Of a stretch of 64,000 bases of DNA, positions 55,916 to 64,000 are shown one piece after another. The notes under the pieces were generated by a model. That model had not been told where the DNA came from, made no database searches, and saw nothing but the letters and a program-made list of their open reading frames with translations. Position 1 is the stretch's first letter; each line of letters starts with the position of its first letter. The stretch comes from Monoplex corrugatus (taxonomy: Eukaryota > Mollusca > Gastropoda > Littorinimorpha > Ranellidae), in NCBI GenBank assembly GCA_030674185.1, contig JAPXFY010000015.1, positions 25,313,543 through 25,377,542 on the forward strand, given 5' to 3'. The translations under genes were made by a program, and so were the position numbers.

Positions 55916-56217
55916 GTTCTTACTTCCTCCATTAGCCTTCTAATCAGAGGACAGCAGGGAACACTAAATGATCAACTTAATCCCTTCACAACAGTGGAGT
56001 TAACAAAGCGCGAAGTTTCACATTTTCAACCTGTCACAAGTGTGAGTCGTGTCGACAGACTCGGTGATTTATGCTTCAGGATTAACTCTTCACGCCATGG
56101 GGAAAGTTGGGAGGAAAAACACATGTACTAAACTGTGAGGATGGGGAGTACCAGTTGTGTTGCGAAGTGTGTGAGGTGGGGGTGTGTGTGGGGGGTAGAG
56201 TGGGATGGGTGGAGTGG
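55916..56217. other. unique sequence
   Basis: G/T-rich from 56170. No gene. Confidence 0.5.
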
Positions 56218-56300
56218 TATGTGTGTGTGTGTGTGTGTGTGTGTGCGTGCTTGCGTGCGTGCATGTGTGCGCTTGCGTTTGCGCGCTTGCTTGCGTACGC
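56218..56300 (+). repeat. (TG)n/(TGCG)n/(TTGCG)n microsatellite
   Basis: TG then GCGTGC and TTGCG units. Confidence 0.9.
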
Positions 56301-56518
56301 GTCTGCACGTAAAAGAACTGAGAACTTGGAACTCGGAACTCATTTGCCATAAGAGCCTCAGTTAAAGCAAAACAACACATGGTTGTAATAAGTTGACATA
56401 TAAGTTAATCTTTTCACATTTCACGTTATCATCATCAGAGGGAATACAAATGTATCATTGACAAAGAAAAAAGGTGTCAGTTTTCCTTAATGCTGGCGAT
56501 CACAGACATTCTGCAACA
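56301..56518. other. unique sequence
   Basis: No gene. Confidence 0.5.
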
Positions 56519-56690
56519 TGTGTGTATATGTATGCATGATGTATGTATGTTATGCATGCATGTCTGTATGTGTGTGTGTATGTATGTATGTATGTATGTA
56601 TGATGTATGTATGTATGTATGTGTTTATGTATGTATGTATGTATGTATGTATGTATGTATATGTATACATGTTGTGTGTGTGTGTGTCTA
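56519..56690 (+). repeat. (TATG)n microsatellite
   Basis: TATG units with GATG, TTATG and TG interruptions. Confidence 0.95.
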
Positions 56691-56729
56691 TGCGTGTGTT
56701 CGAGTGTGGGCATGATATATATATAAAGT

Positions 56730-57389
<660 letters not shown>

Positions 57390-57512
57390 ACACACACACA
57401 CTCACAAACACACGCACACACATACACGCAAGCACACACGCACGCGCGTGCGCGCACACACACACACACAGACACACACACACACACACACACACACACC
57501 ACACACACACTA
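57390..57512 (+). repeat. (AC)n/(CG) microsatellite
   Basis: CA with CGCAAGCACA steps and a CG core at 57440-57454. Confidence 0.94.
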
Positions 57513-57871
57513 CATACACAGACTATCATCTTGCTAGGAAACCGAGCCGGTCAGGCTCTGGGAGGGTGATAATGAGAACTCTTATCTCTCCTCACACGTC
57601 TAATTGCGCTTTAAAAGCCCGTGTTGTCCCAATCAATGGCCGATCGATGGCAGCGGTCTCAAGCCAACCGCCAGGGACCTTACAAAACTAACCCGCCGCC
57701 AGGTAGCTATCCGTCCTTCCCCCACCATCACAACCCTCACCACCTTAGCCATCGCCAGCCGGTCGGTGTCTGTGGAGATGGCAGAGAGAGCGAGACGGTT
57801 CCAGAGACACAGAGAAAGATCAGCAGCTATGCTGCTTCTTCCTCCGCTTTCTAGACAGCATGGTAAAAAGA
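57513..57871. promoter_or_regulatory. candidate regulatory island
   Basis: Unique block with GATAATGAGAACTCTTATCT (paired GATAA/TTATC), GTCTAATTGCGCTTTAAAAG and CCAATCAATGGCCGATCGAT at 57570-57650. No recognisable protein frame. The regulatory role is inference. Confidence 0.3.
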
Positions 57872-57965
57872 CATCATCATCATCATCATCATGTGCCCTG
57901 CTACATGGCGTTGGCGATCATGGCCCTTCATATGCATCAGTCCCTTGTCTCCGCAAGCACAAGAC
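57872..57965 (-). mobile_element. third 5'-truncated copy of the GRPR LINE tail
   Basis: The minus strand encodes VLAETRD, a stop, CI, a stop, RAMIANAM, then QGT and a final stop, followed by (TGA)n at 57872-57893. AAGACA on both sides may be a 6-bp target-site duplication. It carries more in-frame stops than the copies at 18 kb. Confidence 0.75.
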
Positions 57966-58203
57966 ACAGATTTCCAGAACAAGTGCGATTGCCCGTGTTG
58001 AAGCAAATAAGAACCAGAAAAATACGAAAATAGAATCAGAACGGATATTCAATATATTCAGACAAGACAGGCGCAAATTTTCGGCTAACTGGCCTTTGTC
58101 AAGCGTAAAGGTAAGATCACAAACGGACAAACACCAAATACAAAAATTAGGAGAAAAAAACTGAAACTTCCCCGCTGCGTCGTCCAGTGGGAGAAAAGGA
58201 CTG
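57966..58203 (-). mobile_element. hairpin element, longest copy
   Basis: On the minus strand the order is GTCCTTTTCTCCCACTGGAC, GGAAGTTTCAGTTTTTTTCT, TTTGTATTTGGTGTTTG, ACGCTTGACAAAGGCCAGTT, AGCCGAAAATTTGCGCCTGT, ATTTTTCTGGTTCTTATTTG and CACGGGCAATCGCACTTGTT. It unites the halves seen separately at 26311-26463 and 26501-26640. No protein frame. A Penelope-like or other retroelement end is possible but unproven. Confidence 0.7.
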
Positions 58204-58436
58204 ACACAGGTGCTTCTTAACACTGAGGCCATAGAGGAGTGAAGTGGTGGAGATTTCAAGTTTTCTCAGGGCTAGAATTATGAAGACAGTGCCTGTCTCA
58301 CCTTCCCGACTGTCAATAGAGTAAGGTTCCACAGTTAGGTGAACTCGAAACCGCTTTCATACAATTTCTTCTCTCTCCTCGTAATTAGATTCGAACTTCT
58401 GCAGCATAGTCACGTCTCAGATGGTCAGTCTTGTAC
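58204..58436. other. unique sequence
   Basis: No gene. Confidence 0.5.
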
Positions 58437-58650
58437 TTATTTACTTACTGCCATTGATTTCACGGCATGTAGTGCAGCGACGAAGATTCTCCACCTCTAC
58501 TGTTCTAGGTCAGCCTCTGTGTATCTGTGTTTCAGGGTCTTAAGGTCTCCTTCAGTTGTTTGTGGCCAGGCGTTCTTGGGTCTTCCTCACGTACGTCTTT
58601 CTTTGATGTCCTGTGAAGGGCAGCCCGGGTGATATTATTACTGCTTTCTT
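58437..58650 (-). pseudogene. LINE ORF2 C-terminus, second family
   Basis: The minus strand encodes SSNNITRAALHRT and, after a frameshift near 58585, GRPKNAWPQTTEGDLKTLKH. It then gives an in-frame TAG, RWRIFVAALHAVKSMAVSK and a TAA at 58437. The GRPK.W...T...L...WR.FV.ALHA pattern is the end of ORF2 in a LINE group distinct from the GRPREKILDGL family here. It is frameshifted and interrupted, hence inactive. Confidence 0.75.
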
Positions 58651-58934
58651 CAGGTGATGTGTCAAGTCCTTTATCTTCATCGTTTTTTGGTAATGATAGT
58701 GCCCATACTGTCTTGATTGCATGGGGCAAGTAGTTGCTGGTTGGGATCGGTCCCATGGCCTGGATGTTTTAACCACACGATGTCGCTGGTGATCACAGTC
58801 TCGCTTAATTAACCAACGCCAACAGTCTACATTGTGGCAGTACTGTTGAAAACTACACTTTCAGTTTCTCAAGACGTCTCCGCGCTCGGAACGAGTTCCA
58901 TGTGCTCTAACGTCACAGGTGCCATGTGTATGGT
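58651..58934. other. possibly upstream LINE sequence, otherwise unique
   Basis: May continue the LINE on the minus strand, but I cannot follow the frame. Confidence 0.4.
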
Positions 58935-59100
58935 GAACGCTACCCATTGACAGACTCCAGGGTGAGGACGACAAATACGCTACTGGAGCAACGCTTCCCA
59001 CCGGCAGACTCCAGGGTGAGGACGACAAATACGCTACTGGAGCAACGCTTCCCACCGGCAGACTCCAGGGTGGAAGTGAAAAACACTCTACTGGAGCAAG
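58935..59100 (+). repeat. 54-bp tandem triplication
   Basis: Units start at 58951, 59005 and 59059 with CAGACTCCAGGGTGAGGACG; a partial unit precedes them at 58935. The first two are identical and the third diverges after GGGTG. As 54 is 18 codons, both strands show an 18-residue repeat (DSRVRTTNTLLEQRFPPA on plus), but no wider gene structure is seen. Confidence 0.95.
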
Positions 59101-60904
59101 GACAAAGCAAGGAAGAAAAAATAGAATGAGGAAACTACAAAAGTTCTGTAGCTACTTCATGTTCAAGCGGGCTGTTGGCTAGTCATAGCGTAGCTTATAA
59201 GCATAAACCGAGTGCCAGAGCTAACACTTCGTGAACATCTAAACTGAAATTATAAAGTGAAAATCACTCTTTACAACTGTTTGTGCAGTCCCAAAAGCCC
59301 TGGTTATCACTGTGCACGCCGGCCCGTGGGCTGCCACAGCCAGAGCGATTTAGACAGCTTTCCATAGTGGTCGGTTACCTATCTCTTTTTTCTTGTCTCG
59401 GGTTCCACCAAGTTGATGTCATTTGGCTGCTGATGCTGACGGTGATGGTGGTGACGGTGGTGTTCTGCCTTCAGTGGGTCAGCTTTCCTACCTGCTTGCT
59501 TGCTTGCCCGGTGTTTGAGTCCCCAGGTGAGGAGTTGAGCTGCCTGACTGCCTGGCTGCCAGAACAGGCAATAGTCAGGCCCAGCTTTTGCTAGAAGAAC
59601 AACACAGCCTAAAAGAAGACTATGAACAGATGATGAAGAAGGATATCAAGGAAAAATAAAATGAAATGATATAAAACAACAGAAGAAAAGTCCTCGATAA
59701 AGCAACATGAATCAGTAAGTTAATGAATGAATGAATAAATGAATGGAATAAAGAAACGACAACAAAAACCGATAATGAATAAACGGATGAATACATGAAT
59801 CAGTCAGTCGAACAGTGTGTGCTCTTCACTCGAATGCTGAAATCTTTGCTCCCGTTTCAAACTATAAGCTTACATGTGTTTATCTCTGAATGCCCCGTTC
59901 CGTTCTCTTCAGGTACGGGTCCTGTTGATCATTGATCATCCCCCGGGAGCTACATTTTTTTCTCCCGTCTGACATGCGACATGGTAGTTGAATGCAGTGG
60001 GTAACTCCGGGGGTTTTCAGGCACTGTCTCTTTCTGAAATCAAAACAGTACATGTGTTTTTTTTGACCTTTTTGTTTTTTGTTTACATAAACAAACAACG
60101 TACAGTGTAGTAATGAAAAATATCAGTTCACACACATAGGAACATTGTGGACATCTAACAACATAACAACATACAGAAAACATATAAAAATATTTTCATA
60201 CACTAGAGGTTTCAAAGTAAACATCAAAATTTAAACACATGTCATAAAGATTAATTTGTTCTGTATTGAGAAAGCAGTGGCTTACAGTTATTCCACTGAG
60301 CGTCAGTGATGGACGAGTGAAAGTTTATTTTGGCGTTATGCTGTCAGTTTTGAATCTTTGGAAAATAGGTGTATTTGGAACACATTTGTCAATCTTGCAT
60401 TTACAGATAAATGATTTTGCAAGCATTAAAATCAGATCAAATATTCAGTTTTTAATATTTGATCAACACTGAACAATACAGGGTTTGGTTTTGCTGTTAA
60501 AAGTATTTTCGCATTTTTTATTCGGACACAGTAGCAGTTCTGCAGGATGTGTTCAGCAGAGTCTCTTGTTGTTAATACCATGTACAATTTGTCGTAGATG
60601 GTATACCCATTGCATCTAACAGTACATACACTTCGAGAAGATAGCATGATACTCTGAATACCATATCCAGAATCACATCTTTTGCTGTCATCTGTACTTT
60701 AAAGGAACATTATTTGTGTTCGGATCATGTTTGCCGAGTGTTGTATGGTTTGTTCATACATATGAATAATAATGTCACCGATGACTGTGCCCCAACAGAG
60801 GTTAAAAGATCTGTTGAACTTTGGACTTTGGCGAGTATGTGATATGCAGCTGGCTTATCATTGTTTTGTGGTTTGTATGTGCAAGCGTCTAGCTAGACAA
60901 CATT
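59101..60904. other. unique sequence, about 1.8 kb
   Basis: AATGAATGAATAAATGAATG short repeat at 59725-59744. The minus frame at 60540-60570 gives SAEHILQNC, weakly like a LINE RNase H-proximal segment, not called. No gene. Confidence 0.45.
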
Positions 60905-61018
60905 AATAATGATAATAATAATAATAATAATAACAATAATAATAATAGTAGTAGTAGTAGTAGTATAATAATAATAATGATGATGTGATGGATGAGATGA
61001 TGATGATGATGATGATGA
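60905..61018 (+). repeat. (AAT)n, (TAG)n and (GAT)n trinucleotide repeats
   Basis: Three trinucleotide motifs in succession, with a TAATAATAATAAT restart in the middle. Confidence 0.96.
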
Positions 61019-61459
61019 GACGATTCAACTTACATGGTGCAGAAAGAAACATGACTTGTATCCAGATACATTTCACTGAAGACCTTTGCAAAGTTGTTAA
61101 GCTTTAAACAAACTTACATTACATTTCTGCTTAACTTCAGTTGTTCTTATTCTGCGTATTACTGGCAAAACGTAGGTTTCTAGTGTTAATGTATTAGCTG
61201 CGTTTTACCTGAACTGGTTTTATTCTGTATCGATAAAACTGTCCAGCCTTGACACTTTTTCTTTTTCCACCCCCCGACCACTATTACATAAAATGAATAA
61301 AAACAGCCTTCACTCTGGAGGGAGAAAAACAGCCTCATATCCAGCTAGCAACCATCTATGAATGAATGAATAAATAAATCGTACGACGTGCAGTCGTCGC
61401 ACATTGTGGGGCCTGAGTCGCAACTGCCATCAACTCCGCCCCCATCTTGCGCATCAGGC
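61019..61459. other. unique sequence
   Basis: AATGAATGAATAAATAAAT at 61360-61378. No gene. Confidence 0.5.
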
Positions 61460-61493
61460 AGCAGCAACAACAACAACAACAACAGCGACAGAC

Positions 61494-61522
<29 letters not shown>
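61460..61522 (+). repeat. (CAA)n/(CAG) and (CAAG)n repeats
   Basis: CAGCAGCAACAACAACAACA, then CAAG about seven units. Confidence 0.95.
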
Positions 61523-61524
<2 letters not shown>

Positions 61525-62199
61525 TGGCGACTGCGGTTCCAAGCCGTGATAGTCTCTCCTGTGTCTTTGCTCGCCTTAGCCATGCATGGGACAGGGCCCC
61601 TGCCGGCGCTGATGTCATTTATCAGCAGTGACGCAACATCCTTCGCCGTTCAGCCCTCAAAGTGCTACATGAAATCTGACACCGAGAGGAAATTGACTCT
61701 TCACAGGGGACGGGGCCTGCTTTCTGCCAGATAGCATTATGTAGTAAAAGGCTTGTTTCTGAAGGCGGACCATGCTTCCCAGCAGAGCGGACCGATCTTC
61801 CTAAGGCGGACCAGCTTTTTTACGTCTTGTTTTCGTATGAAAAGTAAACAGATAAATAAATGAGAATGAAAATAGATAAATGAAAAATATAAAAGCCAAT
61901 TTTCTCTTTTTTTTTTCTTTTCAATTTGTTAAGGCGGACTAGGCTTCCAATAGTGTATCAGTCTTCCATCTTCATATTGTAGACCAGACATGTAAGACTT
62001 GCTGTTTGAAGAAGGTACAGCGGTCTTCTTAAAGCCAACCATTATTTCAAAGCTAGTGTTTTAACCAGAGATTCGACCATGTTTGCCTAGAGTTTGATAT
62101 TTTCGAAGGTGATACACAAATCTTAACACTTGTTCCCAATAGCAGACCAACCTTACAAATTCATATCAGAGGTCGGCAGATTGAGGACGTTTTCTGACA
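61523..62199 (+). repeat. unique sequence with degenerate GGCGGACC repeats
   Basis: From 61768: AAGGCGGACCATGCTTCCCA, GAGCGGACCGATCTTCCTAA, GGCGGACCAGCTTTTTTACG and, after 100 bp, AAGGCGGACTAGGCTTCCAA. Weaker relics (GCAGACCAACCTTAC) occur to 62158. It resembles an eroded minisatellite, like the flanks at 11165-12290. Confidence 0.6.
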
Positions 62200-62305
62200 G
62201 TTTGCAGTTATTTCTAGACGGATTCCTCGCACTCAGAGAATTTCGTGTGCACTTTATTCAAATCTGACAGTAACTGTTTTGGCAGACTCCTTGAGCTGGC
62301 AGGGA
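62200..62305 (-). mobile_element. SINE family C, 3' part only
   Basis: CTCGCACTCAGAGAATTTCG, TGTGCACT and TTGGCAGACTCCTTGAGCTG align with 63000-63080 and 7637-7700. Confidence 0.55.
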
Positions 62306-62590
62306 TCTTGAAATATAAATGGGAGGGAGGGGAATGGTGTAATTAGCCTTCTTACATCGCGCAAATCCAAGCATCCAGTAAAAAGGTGTCTCATGCTCAG
62401 TGGCTCACACATGGTATAATAATAATGATATTTACCAGGCGCCAGTCTTGATTCAAGAATCAAACCAAGGTGCGCACTCTCATCATTCACCAAAGCAGTC
62501 ACCAACAACAACAAAACGCCAGGGTACAAAGCACATCCAAACTGGGAGGGGGAAGACAGGAGGAGAGTAGGGCGTGTGATCCCTGACCAA
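62306..62590. other. unique sequence
   Basis: No gene. Confidence 0.5.
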
Positions 62591-62692
62591 AGCCTCATCC
62601 TCCCTCCCTCCTTCCCTCCCTCTCTCTCTCTCTCTCTCACATTCTTTCTTCTCTCTCTCTTCTCTCTCTCTCTCTCTCTCTTTCTCTCTTTT
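62591..62692 (+). repeat. (CCT)/(CT)n pyrimidine tract
   Basis: CCCTCCCTCCTTCCCTCCCT then CT runs. Confidence 0.93.
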
Positions 62693-62727
62693 AAATCAAG
62701 ACTTCAGAAATATAAGAAGGTTAATTG

Positions 62728-62873
62728 GGACTTGAAAGGATAGTGGTGAGCTTGGTTTTTAACTGTCATCTTTTTTACTTAGACTTGGGAGTTGTTTTTA
62801 ACGTGATGTTAGCCCCCTGATATGGCTCTAGCAGATGGCTGAGCTGTACGCATTATGAACCTGAACCTGAACC
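62728..62873 (+). mobile_element. retroposon tail, AGCCC...GGGCT module (TGAAC subtype)
   Basis: Partner of 8836-8985: GTGAGCTTGGTTTTTAACTG, AACGTGATGTTAGCCCCCTG, ATATGGCTCTAGCAGATGGC, TGAGCTGTACG, ending (TGAACC)3. The distal stem half is mutated to GAGCT. Confidence 0.7.
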
Positions 62874-62973
62874 AGGTGTTTGAAGCCCAACTTCTCTCGG
62901 AGCCATTGTGATGAAAGCAGTGCCAGTTTCCACTGACTTGCCGCTTTACCTTTCCCATCCCTGAAGAACAGTT

Positions 62974-63090
62974 TGGGTTTAGGAGTTTTTTGAAGAGGGA
63001 GTCATAGCACTCGGACAATTCCATATGCACTCCCCCCAAATCTTCCAGTAGTTATCTGGCAGACTCCTTGAGCTTGTGCAAAGCCCTATG
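62974..63090 (-). mobile_element. SINE family C, 3' half, separated from its head
   Basis: GAGTTTTTTGAAGAGGGAGT, AGCACTCGGACAATTCCATA, CAGTAGTTATCTGGCAGACT. The matching 5' half lies at 63695-63840, and the gap is filled largely by the retroposon tail at 63204-63655. Confidence 0.65.
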
Positions 63091-63203
63091 CGCTGGCACC
63101 CCCCCTCCCCTCCCGTGGGGATGCCGGAGGCTCTTTCAATATAAACAGTATCCCCACCTTCAGGAAAATCTGTGCTAGAAATGACCTCTTTTCTGTCACT
63201 CTT
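63091..63203. other. linker within the split SINE
   Basis: C-rich at 63099-63116. No counterpart in the 7.6-kb copy was recognised. Confidence 0.4.
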
Positions 63204-63655
63204 TGTTTCTGCCTTGTTCCTTTGCTTTCTGTTATTTCTACCTATCATTTTCTGCCTTAATGGTCCATTCACCTGTATGAGTTCGATAAAGTCTGACGTA
63301 CTTTTTCTCAGAATTGATAATTGGGTACATGCATTGAGTGAATTTTTGGCTCTAGGGAAGTGAGATATGCGGAAGCAATTTTAAGTAATTTATGCCCGTT
63401 TTTATGTATGTTTTGGTGTTTTAGGTATGCTTATATTTGTATTCAGGTGTGTTTTTTAAATCCCCTGTCTATAAATTGGACGGAGCGGTCACGCCAGGGC
63501 ACGTCCTTAGATTATGTGTGCGAATGCATTGATATGTGTACTTAATTTTTCTTTTTTTTTCCCCTGTTGAAATTGTGTATGTTTTGAAGCGGTTATAGCC
63601 CTGATATGGCTCTACGGCGGTCAGCTGGGCTTTAAACAAGAATAACAACAACAAT
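63204..63655 (+). mobile_element. 360-450-bp dispersed retroposon tail, copy 3 (longest)
   Basis: Colinear with 42965-43396 from TTTCTGCCTTGTTCCTTTGC and with 43735-44093 from GATAATTGGGTACATGCATT. The 3' end is GTTATAGCCCTGATATGGCT, CTACGGCGGTCAGCTGGGCT, TTAAACAAGAATAACAACAA. No protein frame, so most likely a LINE 3' UTR or a LINE-dependent SINE body. Confidence 0.85.
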
Positions 63656-63694
63656 GCGCTAGCAAGATCTTGCAATAGGGGACGAGGAGAGGAA
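63656..63694. other. linker within the split SINE
   Basis: About 40 bp between the retroposon tail and the SINE head. Confidence 0.4.
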
Positions 63695-63840
63695 GAGATA
63701 AGCAACACTAAGCTGACACCACCAGAATGATGGAAACATTTAGACGGGCGGCGAACAGGCCAGTGCTTTATGTCGCGGGCTGGGATGGAACCAGTGATAA
63801 CAGATCTCGAGTCCACGGCTCTACCTGTAGACCCAACAAG
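63695..63840 (-). mobile_element. SINE family C, tRNA-like 5' half
   Basis: The minus strand reads GGGCTTGTTGGGTCTACAGG, TAGAGCCGTGGACTCGAGAT (A box region), ATCACTGGTTCCATCCCAGC (B box) and CTGGCCTGTTCGCCGCCCGT. It matches the head at 19745 and the body at 7780-7830. Confidence 0.7.
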
Positions 63841-64000
63841 CCCACGAAAGAGGGACAGACACCATTAAATTTTTACAGTTGGGTGGACTAGGATGGCGTG
63901 TTCAAGCCAGAGCAGGACGTAAGTGCTGATTCCATCCCTCCGGCAACCACGCTCGATCCTGCTTAACCCACAGAAATTGTTTCATTTATTTATTTATTGT
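63841..64000. other. unique sequence to window end
   Basis: TTTATTTATTTATTG at the extreme end. No gene. Confidence 0.5.

Noticed and set aside
60432..60647. LINE RNase H-proximal fragment (SAEHILQNC)
   Set aside because: Only about nine residues resemble the pattern, with no supporting cysteines or upstream frame.

Overview
The window reads as non-coding DNA from an animal genome, most likely a gastropod mollusc and probably a caenogastropod. The clues are very dense long (AC)n, (AG)n and (AGAC)n microsatellites and tRNA-headed SINEs of a type I remember from caenogastropod genomes. There are also RTE-, CR1- or Jockey-like LINE tails and a TTAA-flanked fold-back MITE. The species call is inference; no mitochondrial, rRNA or conserved protein marker is present.

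I find no protein-coding gene I can name, no convincing tRNA, rRNA or snRNA gene, and no CRISPR array. The long open frames (up to 624 codons at 52284-54158) are read-through of A-poor simple repeats and minisatellites. The best candidate for real coding sequence is a 59-codon open stretch on the minus strand at 14861-15040 behind an acceptor-like site, at low confidence.

Layout. 0-4.9 kb: a TTAA MITE, microsatellites and unique sequence. 4.9-6.46 kb: a 29-bp minisatellite that grew out of the SINE it abuts. 7-10.6 kb: microsatellites and SINE or LINE tails. 11.2-12.3 and 13.4-13.9 kb: two unrelated minisatellites, both with 37-bp units. 14-18 kb: unique sequence with the candidate exon. 18.4-19 kb: two opposed LINE tails, each with target-site duplications. 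19.7-28.3 kb: microsatellites, SINEs and a head-to-head pair of a hairpin-bearing element. 29.4-33.5 kb: a candidate regulatory island and a CR1- or Jockey-like reverse transcriptase remnant split by about 0.8 kb. 33.5-41 kb: unique islands between microsatellites. 41.2-44.7 kb: a near-identical 250-bp segment present twice, plus two copies of a 360-450-bp dispersed repeat. 44.8-49 kb: microsatellites and the second MITE. 49-52.3 kb: the longest low-repeat stretch. 52.5-54 kb: a 35-bp pyrimidine minisatellite. 54-64 kb: further microsatellites, two LINE tails, a 54-bp triplication and nested SINE and LINE insertions.

Taken together this looks like a gene desert or a very large intron. Its recent history is retroposon insertion, repeat seeding at retroposon tails, and local tandem expansion. 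A few moderately GC-rich islands rich in homeodomain-type motifs (TAAT, CAATTA, TGACAG) could be distal regulatory elements, but only cross-species alignment can show that.
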